DNA of 64,000 nt, from assembly GCF_050434925.1 (NCBI RefSeq), contig NZ_JBNDJK010000001.1, positions 2,604,001 to 2,668,000 of the forward strand, in the 5' to 3' direction. Both the position numbers and the translations under genes were made by a program. Position 1 is the first letter of the stretch. Each line of letters begins with the position of its first letter. Positions 1-6,809 of this stretch are shown one piece after another. Source of the stretch: Inquilinus ginsengisoli_B (GTDB lineage Bacteria > Pseudomonadota > Alphaproteobacteria > DSM-16000 > Inquilinaceae). The notes beneath the pieces were generated by a model. The model was given only the letters and a program-made list of their open reading frames with translations, was not told where the DNA came from and made no database searches.

Positions 1-765
1 GTCGCCGTACCGGAACATCTCGCGGACGATGTCGCCGATGCTCGCCTCCGCATAGCCCGGCTCGCGCTGCTGGATGAACCAGGCGTTCTCGGCGAAGCGG
101 GCCGCGTCGATCACGACCGGAATGCCGTGGCGCCGGGCGATCGCATGGACGGCGCGCATGTTCGTCATCGAGACGGGCTGGCCGCCGGTGCTGTTGCAGG
201 TCACCGTGACGATGATGCCGGCGACGTTGGCCGGGCCGTGCCGGGCGATGGCGGCTTCGAGCCGGTCGAGATCGAAGTCGCCCTTCCAGCCATGGTCGGA
301 CGCCGTGTCGAAGGCCTTTTCCGTGACGACGTTGACGGCCCGCGCGCCGCTCAGCTCGACATGCGCGGCCGTGGTGTCGAAGTGGTAATTCGAGATGAAG
401 ACGGGCTGCCGGTCCCCGCCCCGCATCCGTTGCACCAGGCAGGGGAACAGGATGTGCTCGGCGCCCCGGCCCTGATGGGTCGGCACGACGAAGGGATAGC
501 CGAACAGGCCCCGGACGGTCTCCTGCAGGTGAAAGAAGCTGCGGCTGCCGGCGTAGGATTCGTCGCCGGTGACCAATCCGGCCCATTGCCGGTCGCTCAT
601 CGCCCCGGTCCCGGAATCGGTCAGAAGGTCGATGTAGACGTCCTCGCCCTTCAGCAGGAACGGGTTGTTGCCGGCCGTCTCGAGGGCGGCCTGCCGCGCC
701 TCGGGCGTGATCGCCCGGATCGGCTCGACCATCTTGATTCGGAAAGGTTCCGGGATGCGTCGCAT
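1..765 (-). CDS. tnaA: Beta-eliminating lyase, probable tryptophanase (5' part only)
   Basis: First 255 codons of a PLP enzyme; the 3' end runs off the window. The N-terminus (PEPFRIKMVEPI, then IDLLTDSGTGAMSDRQWAG, then PTHQGRGAE and GGQPVSMTNMRAVHAIA) is typical of the tryptophanase / tyrosine phenol-lyase family, which splits L-Trp or L-Tyr to indole or phenol, pyruvate and ammonia. SNYHFDTTAAH and DAARFAENA look more like tryptophanase; AMSDRQWAG looks like tyrosine phenol-lyase. The PLP lysine lies outside the window. Start chosen at 765 because AAGGGCGG precedes it; an in-frame ATG at 804 has no ribosome binding site. Confidence 0.85.
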   Translation of the reverse strand, partial: MRRIPEPFRIKMVEPIRAITPEARQAALETAGNNPFLLKGEDVYIDLLTDSGTGAMSDRQWAGLVTGDESYAGSRSFFHLQETVRGLFGYPFVVPTHQGRGAEHILFPCLVQRMRGGDRQPVFISNYHFDTTAAHVELSGARAVNVVTEKAFDTASDHGWKGDFDLDRLEAAIARHGPANVAGIIVTVTCNSTGGQPVSMTNMRAVHAIARRHGIPVVIDAARFAENAWFIQQREPGYAEASIGDIVREMFRYGD

Positions 766-931
766 GGTCCGCCCTTGATTCCGCCAAGTCCTGTCGGCAC
801 TCATACAAGGGGAAAAGTCGGGCTTAATCAATCATGCAGATTGTAAAGAAATAGAAACATCGAATTGTCGACGATTGATATTTAAATCCCAGGGGATTGT
901 CTGGGACGCCGCGGGAGGGAATGCTGGGCGG

Positions 932-1582
932 TCAGCCCGGCGCCGGCTTCTTCCGGCCGATCTTCGGCTCCTCGCCGCGCAGCAGGCGGCGGATGTTGCC
1001 GTCGTGGCGGAGGAACACCAGCACCGCGATGAACAGGGCCAGGGCGGCGCGGGTCAGGTCGGTCCGGACCGCGCCGAGGACCGGCACGCCGGACAGGGCC
1101 AAGGCCAGGACCGGCGCCGCGGCGACCGAGGTCAGCGACGCCAGGGACGAATAGCGGAACAGCACGGCCATCACCAGCCAGACCAGGCAGCACAGCACCC
1201 CGACCGGCCAGGCGATCGCCAGCAGGGTGCCCAACGCCGTGGCCACGCCCTTGCCGCCCTTGAAGCCGAGCCAGACCGGGTAGTTGTGGCCCAGCATGGC
1301 GCCGCCGCCGGCCAGCACCGCCAGCATCGGGTCGAACAGGCCGGCGACCAGCACGGCGGCCGCGCCCTTGCCGCCATCCAGCAGCAGCGTCGCCAGGGCC
1401 AAGCCCTTGTTGCCGGTGCGCAGCACGTTGGTGGCGCCGATGTTGCCGGAGCCGATGCTGCGGATGTCGCCCAGCCCGGCGGCCTTGGTCAGCACCAGGC
1501 CGAACGGGATCGAGCCGAGCAGATAGCCCAGCACCGCCGCGGCGGCGAGCGCCCAGATCGAGGTGGGGTCGAATGAGGACAT
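932..1582 (-). CDS. plsY: Glycerol-3-phosphate acyltransferase PlsY
   Basis: Integral membrane acyl-phosphate:glycerol-3-phosphate acyltransferase, 216 aa (family about 200), first acylation step of phospholipid synthesis. The three conserved cytoplasmic motifs are visible: SGNIGATNVLRTGNK (about residues 44-58), the LLDGGKGA segment, and GFKGGKGVATALG. Five hydrophobic segments are spread along the chain. The gene follows the MFS gene on the same strand after 224 bases that contain a hairpin repeat, so it probably has its own promoter. Confidence 0.96.
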   Translation of the reverse strand: MSSFDPTSIWALAAAAVLGYLLGSIPFGLVLTKAAGLGDIRSIGSGNIGATNVLRTGNKGLALATLLLDGGKGAAAVLVAGLFDPMLAVLAGGGAMLGHNYPVWLGFKGGKGVATALGTLLAIAWPVGVLCCLVWLVMAVLFRYSSLASLTSVAAAPVLALALSGVPVLGAVRTDLTRAALALFIAVLVFLRHDGNIRRLLRGEEPKIGRKKPAPG

Positions 1583-1723
1583 GAGCGAATCCGTTCCTGC
1601 GCCGGCTCCATCATGGCGATTTTCCCGGCCGGGGGAACGGCGATGTCGGGCGAGAGCATGATGGTTTGAGGCCGGACCGCTCCGGCGCGATCAGCAGGAG
1701 CGACAGGATTTCGGATGTCCGCG

Positions 1724-1752
1724 TTGCCTCTCCCGCCTGGCGGGAGAGGCAA
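1724..1752. repeat. Dispersed hairpin repeat, copy 1
   Basis: Perfect 13-bp inverted repeat TTGCCTCTCCCGC / GCGGGAGAGGCAA around a 3-base loop, in the spacer between the MFS gene end and plsY start. The same sequence recurs at 39799-39824 and 55611-55642. It could end transcription from the MFS gene, although no strong T run follows. Confidence 0.85.
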
Positions 1753-1806
1753 TCTGTTCTGCCGGGCCCGATTGTTCTGGCGCGATCTGACCCAAAATCA
1801 CCGGCG

Positions 1807-3045
1807 TTATGCGGCGTGGTTCAGGTGGCGGATGCGGCGCAGCTGCGGGAACCAGGTCGACCACAGCCCGGCCACCGCCATGGTGCCGAGGCCGCCGACC
1901 ACCACCGCCGGCACCACGCCGATCAGCGACGCCGAGATGCCGGAGCGGAACTCGCCGAGCTCGTTCGAGGCGCCGACGAAAACCATGTTCACGGCATTCA
2001 CCCGGCCGCGCAGCGCATCCGGGGTCCACAGCTGGATCAGGGTCTCGCGGATATAGACGCTGACCATGTCGAAGGCGCCCATCATGATCAGCGCCACGAT
2101 CGACAGCCAGGGCAGGGTGGAGGCGCCGAAGACGCAGGTGAAGGCGCCGAAGCCGGCGACGCAGGCGAACATGATCAGCCCGGCCTGGTCCCCGATCGGC
2201 CGGCGGGCCAGCCAGATCGCCACCACCAGCGCGCCGATGCCGGGGCCGGCCCGCAGCAGGCCGAGGCCCCAGGGCCCGACGTCGAGGATGTCGCGGGCAT
2301 AGACCGGCAGCAGCGCGGAGGCGCCGCCCAGCAGCACGGCGAAGAGGTCGAGCGAGATCGCGCCCAGCACCACCTTCTCGCCCCAGATGTAGCGGAAGCC
2401 GGCCCCCAGGCTCTCCCAGCTGGCCGGCTCCGGCACGGTCTTCTGTGCCGGCTTGGGGATCAGAGTCACCAGCCCGATCGAGACCGCCATCAGCACCGCG
2501 GCGAAGGCATAGGGCACCTCCGGCGCCAGGCCGTACAGCAGGCCGCCGATCACCGGGCCGCTGATGGTGGCGATCTGCCAGGAGGAGGAGTTCCAGGCGA
2601 TCGCGGTCGACAGCTCCGCCGGCGGCACCAGGTTCGGCAGCAGCGACTGCACCGCGGGGCCGAGGAAGGCGCGGGCGATGCCGAAGCCGGCGAGGACCAG
2701 GAAGATCGGCCAGACCCGGTGGTCGCCGCCGATGGTCAGGACCAGCAGCGCCAGCGCGCACAGGATCTCCGCGGCGATGCAGATGGCCATGATCCGGCGG
2801 CGGTTGTAGCGGTCGGCCGCGGCGCCGGTGACCAGCACCAGCAGCAGCGACGGCAGGAACTGTACCAGCCCGACCAGGCCGAGATCGAACGGGTCGCGGG
2901 TCAGGTCGTAGACCTGCCAGCCGACGGCGACGCTGATGAACTGCACCGCGAAGGTCGCGATCAGGCGGGCGGTCCAGTAGTAGGCGAAACCGCGGTGGCG
3001 GAAGATGCTTCCGGACTCGGCGGCAGAAGGATCTTCGTCGGTCAT
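1807..3045 (-). CDS. MFS transporter, EntS/DHA3-like exporter
   Basis: 412-aa inner-membrane major facilitator protein with about 12 hydrophobic helices. The loop between helices 2 and 3 reads GAAADRYNRRRI, the usual MFS G-x-x-x-D-R motif A. Overall character (SGPVIGGLLYG, long central loop, late ETLIQLWTPDALRGRVNAVN) matches the MFS_3/EntS group that exports siderophores or drugs; the substrate cannot be read from sequence. The open frame continues upstream of 3045, but that extension is low-complexity Pro/Ser-rich shadow sequence; ATG at 3045 begins MTDEDPS just before the first helix. No dedicated regulator is adjacent. Confidence 0.9.
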   Translation of the reverse strand: MTDEDPSAAESGSIFRHRGFAYYWTARLIATFAVQFISVAVGWQVYDLTRDPFDLGLVGLVQFLPSLLLVLVTGAAADRYNRRRIMAICIAAEILCALALLVLTIGGDHRVWPIFLVLAGFGIARAFLGPAVQSLLPNLVPPAELSTAIAWNSSSWQIATISGPVIGGLLYGLAPEVPYAFAAVLMAVSIGLVTLIPKPAQKTVPEPASWESLGAGFRYIWGEKVVLGAISLDLFAVLLGGASALLPVYARDILDVGPWGLGLLRAGPGIGALVVAIWLARRPIGDQAGLIMFACVAGFGAFTCVFGASTLPWLSIVALIMMGAFDMVSVYIRETLIQLWTPDALRGRVNAVNMVFVGASNELGEFRSGISASLIGVVPAVVVGGLGTMAVAGLWSTWFPQLRRIRHLNHAA

Positions 3046-3142
3046 CGGCGGCGCGTGGGAAAGGGGCGCCGACCATAGCGGGTCAAGGTACGTGGCGGAA
3101 CCCGGATCGCCGGGATGGCTGCCCGGCGATCCGGAGCTGCCG

Positions 3143-3328
3143 TCAGTCGATGGCGTCGCCGGTGGCGTCGAACGGCGCGGCGACGGGATGGCCGACCACA
3201 GGCACGGCCTTGACCACGGCGCCGGTGACCCGGAACGGCGCGGCGACGACGCCGCAGCCGGCCAGGGCGACGGCCGCGATGGCCAGAGCCAGCCAGCGGG
3301 CATGTCGGTGGTAAGTGCGGGTGCTCAT
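3143..3328 (-). CDS. Small lipoprotein (DUF6726-like)
   Basis: 61-aa protein with a basic N-terminus, a hydrophobic stretch and a lipobox ending LAGC at about residue 25, so it should be a lipidated envelope protein. The mature part contains a VxGAVVKAVPVVGHPVAAPFDATGDAID tail; the PVVGH and C-terminal D-x-x-G-D-x-I-D pattern resembles small alphaproteobacterial lipoproteins I know as DUF6726. The family assignment is from memory and tentative. It lies just upstream of the MFS gene on the same strand. Function unknown. Confidence 0.75.
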   Translation of the reverse strand: MSTRTYHRHARWLALAIAAVALAGCGVVAAPFRVTGAVVKAVPVVGHPVAAPFDATGDAID

Positions 3329-3379
3329 CTCTCGTCCTTGGTCTGCTTCCGGGATAGGAACGGCGTCGGTACCTGTATC

Positions 3380-4954
3380 CTAACACTCCCGCCGCGGCGA
3401 TGGGGGCGGCTGCTCGGTCGCAGCGGATCGATCCCGGGACACCCGGCACAGCGCGCAGGCTACAGCCACGCCCATCCTTCGAAGGTAGTGCTCCACCGCG
3501 TCGCCATCGTTGTCGCCGATGATCGCCCCGACATAGCCGTCGGGACGCACCAGAACCCAATCGCCGGATTCCAGAGCGTAAGCGTCGCGGAAATGGCCTG
3601 CATCGTCGACGAGATCGCCGCGCACACCGAATGTGTGAACATGCACCCCGGGGTACGCCGGCACGGCATTCCGCACGACATCTTGCCCGATGACCGTCCA
3701 GTGCGGCCCGCTGAACAGCGAAAACAGGCGGGTTTTCTGGCCTGCGGCACCGCGAATGGGCGCATCGGGTGCGCGGCCCCCCGCGAGCAGGCGGCGGACG
3801 CGTGTCGACTTCACCAGCGCGAGAGAGGATTCGGGGTAGCCCAGATCGAGCTGGTGAACCTCGCGTCCGCGCCGCATGTCGCCGCGCTTGGCTGCGTCGA
3901 GCAACCTGGTGGCGAGACCCAGCATGCCGGCAGCGATCGGTCGACGCTCCTCCTCGTAGCTGCCGAGCAACGCATCGGGCGCGCCGTTCAGCACCGCGGC
4001 CAGCTTCCAGCCGAGGTTGTAAGCGTCCTGGACACTTGTATTCAGCCCCTGGCCGCCGGTCGGCGGATGGATGTGAGCGGCATCCCCGACCAGGAAAACC
4101 CTCCCGGCGCGATAGCGATCGGCGAGCCGGGCGTTCATGGTGTAAGCCGATGCCCAGGCCATGGACCGGACGCGGATGTCGTCACGTCCGGTGCGCTGCG
4201 CGATCAGTGCGTTCAGGCCCTCGGCGGAGAGATCGAGGTCGCTCTCGAGCGGGATCGGGCCCTGGATCTGGAAAAGGTCGGTCCCGGCCAGCGGACAGAA
4301 TGAGATCTGCCGCTCCATGTCGCCTTCCGCAAACCAGTGCCAGGCGTCGCGGTCGAGACCGCTCAACGCGACATCGGCGACGACAGCGCGAACGCCGAGC
4401 GTCTTGCCCGGGAAGCCGATGTCCAGCGCATGGCGCACGAAACTGCGGCCGCCATCGGCGCCGATCAGCCAGCGCACACGGATGATCTCTTCTCCCGTCC
4501 GGCGTGCGAGGCGCGCGGTCACGCCGTCCGCGTCCTGCTCAAAGCCGACCAGTTCGCAGCCGAACTCCGGCCGGCGCCCGAGTTCGACGAGCCGCTCGCG
4601 CATCACAGCCTCGGTCAGGAACTGCGGCAGCATGAGCGGAACACGATGGGGCTCGGCCGGCGTCGACTCCTCATGCTCCGTCATGTCGGACTCGATGAAG
4701 CTCCCGTCATCACGATATTTCCGCTGCTTCGGATAGACCCCGCCCGCTGCGACAACCCGGTCGAGAAGGCCGAGATCCTCGAAGACTTCCTGCGTGCGCG
4801 GCTGGATACCCTTGCCGCGCGAGCCGCAGAACGGATCGTCCATCTTCTCGATCAGCCGGAAGGAAACGCCCCGGCGCGCCAGGTCTATCGCGAGCGTCAA
4901 GCCTGCCGCGCCTGCGCCGCAAATCAGCACGTCGGCTGCAAATTGCTCTGTCAC
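3380..4954 (-). CDS. FAD-dependent aromatic-ring monooxygenase (PheA/TfdB/MhpA type)
   Basis: 524-aa flavoprotein hydroxylase of the phenol-hydroxylase-like class that uses NAD(P)H and O2 to hydroxylate aromatic substrates. Visible: the ADP-binding GAGAAGLTLAIDLARRG near the N-terminus, the DG motif around IGADGGRSFVRHAL, and the FAD-ribityl motif GRVFLVGDAAHIHPPTGGQG at about residue 280. The C-terminal 150 residues form the thioredoxin-like domain of this class. GTG at 4954 is preferred because AAGGAG lies six bases upstream; the ATG at 4960 abuts that ribosome binding site. Transcribed divergently from a MarR repressor gene 44 bases away with operators between them. Substrate unknown. Confidence 0.9.
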   Translation of the reverse strand: MTEQFAADVLICGAGAAGLTLAIDLARRGVSFRLIEKMDDPFCGSRGKGIQPRTQEVFEDLGLLDRVVAAGGVYPKQRKYRDDGSFIESDMTEHEESTPAEPHRVPLMLPQFLTEAVMRERLVELGRRPEFGCELVGFEQDADGVTARLARRTGEEIIRVRWLIGADGGRSFVRHALDIGFPGKTLGVRAVVADVALSGLDRDAWHWFAEGDMERQISFCPLAGTDLFQIQGPIPLESDLDLSAEGLNALIAQRTGRDDIRVRSMAWASAYTMNARLADRYRAGRVFLVGDAAHIHPPTGGQGLNTSVQDAYNLGWKLAAVLNGAPDALLGSYEEERRPIAAGMLGLATRLLDAAKRGDMRRGREVHQLDLGYPESSLALVKSTRVRRLLAGGRAPDAPIRGAAGQKTRLFSLFSGPHWTVIGQDVVRNAVPAYPGVHVHTFGVRGDLVDDAGHFRDAYALESGDWVLVRPDGYVGAIIGDNDGDAVEHYLRRMGVAVACALCRVSRDRSAATEQPPPSPRREC

Positions 4955-4971
4955 CGCCATCTCCTTATGTG
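4943..4971 (+). promoter_or_regulatory. Predicted marR promoter
   Basis: TTGCTC (4943-4948), 17-base spacer, TATGTG (4966-4971). The -35 lies inside the monooxygenase 5' end and the -10 overlaps the palindromic operator, as expected for autorepression. The -10 is weak; inferred. Confidence 0.4.
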
Positions 4972-4985
4972 CATTATGCACATAA
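4965..4985. promoter_or_regulatory. Palindromic MarR operator O1
   Basis: Twenty-one-base perfect palindrome TTATGTGCAT-T-ATGCACATAA with 10-bp arms, sitting between the two divergent ribosome binding sites and overlapping both predicted -10 elements. Length and symmetry are typical of MarR-dimer operators. Confidence 0.8.
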
Positions 4986-5008
4986 TAGGAGGGCCGGCAT
5001 GTCGTCAA
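4982..5008 (-). promoter_or_regulatory. Predicted monooxygenase promoter
   Basis: On the minus strand TTGACG (5008-5003), 15-base spacer, TATTAT (4987-4982). The -10 overlaps operator O1 and the start point would fall within it, giving a very short leader before the AAGGAG at 4966-4961. The 15-base spacer is short. Confidence 0.5.
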
Positions 5009-5499
5009 CAAAGAAAGTGCATAATACACATATTGGCGACCGGCTGCGCGAGCTGCACGGTGCGCTGATTGACATCGTCGGCGTCATGAACCGTCCGCAG
5101 CGCGACGAGGCGATGGTGCGGGCGGCCGGCATATCGCTCGACCGCGCGCTCTTTCCGCTGCTGGTCAGCATCGAACGGCGCGGTCCCATCGGCGTCGTCG
5201 ATCTCGCCGATCGCGTCGGGCGCGACTACACCACCGTCAGCCGCCAGGTCGCCAAGCTGGAAAGCCTCGGTCTCGTCGAGCGCAAGGAAAGCGCCGCCGA
5301 TCGCCGCGTTCGCGAAGCCACCATCACGCCGAGAGGCAAGGCGATGACCGATCTGATCGATGGCGCCCGCGAGAGGATGGGGCGAGCGATCTTTGCGAGT
5401 TGGGATCAACGGGATGTCGAGGACCTGGTGCGGCTGATGCGCAGGTTTGCGGACGACATCATGGCGGACGTCCCAGACAGTCCAGGGAACAATCGATGA
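4999..5499 (+). CDS. MarR-family transcriptional repressor
   Basis: 166-aa winged-helix regulator. The DNA-binding core is visible in VVDLADRVGRDYTTVSRQVAKLESLGLVERKES (about residues 65-97) followed by the wing RRVREATITPRGKA. MarR proteins usually repress a neighbouring catabolic or efflux gene and are released by aromatic ligands; the divergent flavin monooxygenase is the obvious target. ATG at 4999 is preceded by AGGAGG with six-base spacing; the frame opens earlier, but that stretch encodes the operator. A second operator-like site lies inside codons 7-11. Confidence 0.93.
   Translation: MSSTKKVHNTHIGDRLRELHGALIDIVGVMNRPQRDEAMVRAAGISLDRALFPLLVSIERRGPIGVVDLADRVGRDYTTVSRQVAKLESLGLVERKESAADRRVREATITPRGKAMTDLIDGARERMGRAIFASWDQRDVEDLVRLMRRFADDIMADVPDSPGNNR
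5017..5031. promoter_or_regulatory. Second MarR operator-like site O2 inside marR
   Basis: GTGCATAATACACAT; its complement ATGTGTATTATGCAC matches the core of O1 (ATGTGCATTATGCAC) with one change. It lies upstream of the predicted monooxygenase -35 and within the marR coding start, about five helical turns from O1. Confidence 0.65.
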
Positions 5500-5692
5500 C
5501 GCCCATGCCAGCGGGCCGACCGCCGGACGATCTCCCGGAACTGCGTCGAGTTAGCCGAGGCTGCAAGTTTACCGAGAGTTTAGACGCCTTACCAAGAATT
5601 AAGATGCTCCGGCGGGTCGATTTGTGGCGTTCTCTTTCTGCGCGGCACTGTCGGATGTGCCGTTTCAACACGGCTCCCGGGAGCGCAAGACT

Positions 5693-5923
5693 ATGCGGAA
5701 ACTTATCCTCGCCGGCATCATGACGTTGGCCCTGCCCGTCGCTGCCTTCGCCCAGACCTCGGGCACGGATGCCACCACCACGCCGGCGGCGACCGCCCAC
5801 AAGACAGTTCATCACACGGCTCACCACCGTGCGCACACCACCAAGCATGCCAGGAAGCATGCCCGGACCCACAAGAAGACCAGCTCGACGATGGCGGCGC
5901 CGTCGTCCAACCCCGTGAACTGA
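5693..5923 (+). CDS. Small His/Lys/Thr-rich secreted protein
   Basis: 76-aa protein with a clear signal peptide (MRKLILAGIMTLALPVAAFA, cleavage before QT). The mature part is about 55 residues of His, Thr, Lys, Ala and Arg arranged as HHTAHHRAHTTKHARKHART, highly basic and probably disordered. Similar short His-rich periplasmic proteins occur in alphaproteobacteria without known function; metal or polyanion binding is only a guess. GGGAG precedes the ATG. The gene's last codons and terminator are duplicated immediately downstream. Confidence 0.7.
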   Translation: MRKLILAGIMTLALPVAAFAQTSGTDATTTPAATAHKTVHHTAHHRAHTTKHARKHARTHKKTSSTMAAPSSNPVN

Positions 5924-5956
5924 TCGCTTCTCTCCCCCTTCCAGCGATCGTTCATG

Positions 5957-5994
5957 AAACCCCGGCGTCGGGCCTCGGCGCCGGGGTTCTTTCC
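5957..5994 (+). terminator. Rho-independent terminator (copy 1)
   Basis: Stem AACCCCGGCG / CGCCGGGGTT (5958-5967 with 5979-5988), 11-base loop, then CTTTCC. It ends the His-rich protein gene. Confidence 0.8.
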
Positions 5995-6074
5995 AGCGAG
6001 CTCGACGACGGCCGTGCGCCGTCGTCCACCCGAGTGACCTGATCGCATCTCTCCCCCTTCCAGCGATCAGTCAC

Positions 6075-6114
6075 AAAACCCCGGCGTCGGGCCTCGACGC
6101 CGGGGTTCTTTTTA
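6075..6114. terminator. Bidirectional terminator (copy 2)
   Basis: Thirteen-bp stem AACCCCGGCGTCG / CGACGCCGGGGTT (6077-6089 with 6095-6107), loop GGCCT, followed by CTTTTTATT on the plus strand and TTTTGTGA on the minus strand. It serves the converging genes on both sides. Confidence 0.88.
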
Positions 6115-6147
6115 TTCAGCGATCAGCCGCAGTGAAGGGCGTCCGCC

Positions 6148-6699
6148 TCAGCGGATGCTCTCGGCCAGCAGCTGGTTGCGAATCTCGACATGCGGATAGC
6201 CGGTCACGGTGGCGGAGCGACCGATACGGCCGGTGTCGCCCGGCACCACGACGGTCCAGGCTTCGGTCGGGGTCTGCAGCCGGAACGAGGTCATGCCGCC
6301 CATATGGCTGACGCCGTCGACATGGCCGGTCACCGTGATCGGCGTGTCGGTGGCGTACTCGCGCGGATCGCCGGGCGCCGGCCCGCTCGGCATCGCCGTC
6401 ACCGCCGGGTGCCGCGGCTGCACGCCGCCCTGCACCACATAGGGCTGCTGCATCCGGGTGTTGGGGTCGACCGGATAGGTCAACGGCTCGGCCATCACCG
6501 GGGCCGGCGGCGGGGCGACAACCGCGGGCGGCGGCCGCATGATCGCCGTCGGTGCCGGCTGCACGATCATCGGTGCCGGCGCGGGGGCGACGACCGTCGG
6601 GGCCGGTGACGGCACGATCACGGTCTGGGCCATGGCCGGCGCTGCGATCAGCAGCGCGGCCAGGGCGGCGGCAGACGCCGCATGGACAGTCTTGGCCAT
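6148..6699 (-). CDS. Secreted proline-rich protein with C-terminal OB-like domain
   Basis: 183 aa. Signal peptide residues 1-24 (ends APAMA, then QTVIV). Residues 25-75 are a Pro/Ala/Val-rich linker of alternating P and V, probably extended. The C-terminal 75 residues (DTPITVTGHVDGVSHMGG, then WTVVVPGDTGRIGRSATVTGY) have the alternating beta pattern of an OB-type fold resembling periplasmic DNA- or ligand-binding small proteins. I do not recognise a named family. It lies between the CoA-transferase gene and the bidirectional terminator. Confidence 0.7.
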   Translation of the reverse strand: MAKTVHAASAAALAALLIAAPAMAQTVIVPSPAPTVVAPAPAPMIVQPAPTAIMRPPPAVVAPPPAPVMAEPLTYPVDPNTRMQQPYVVQGGVQPRHPAVTAMPSGPAPGDPREYATDTPITVTGHVDGVSHMGGMTSFRLQTPTEAWTVVVPGDTGRIGRSATVTGYPHVEIRNQLLAESIR

Positions 6700-6809
6700 G
6701 TCTCTGCTCTCCGTCTTTCAGGGCGCCCGAGCACGACGAACCCTTGCGCGACGCGGCCCGATCATGGGCGCGCCCGCCTCGCCGGCGCAGGACGCCAGCC
6801 TCTATCCTC

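Larger units (their letters stand above)
5882..6115. repeat. 117-base tandem duplication of a gene end plus its terminator
   Basis: Copy 1 is 5882-5998 and copy 2 is 5999-6115. Both contain AGCTCGACGA, CGCCGTCGTCCA, a TGA-CTGATCGC segment, TCTCTCCCCCTTCCAGCGATC, and the same terminator hairpin. Copy 1 carries the last codons of the His-rich protein; copy 2 is a decayed ghost with an indel. Confidence 0.85.

Noticed and set aside
858..878. Imperfect palindrome around GTCGAC upstream of the tryptophanase gene
   Set aside because: Several mismatches between arms; no better than chance in an AT-rich spacer.
766..931. tnaC-like leader peptide upstream of tryptophanase gene
   Set aside because: No short frame with Trp followed by a Pro stop arrangement was found.
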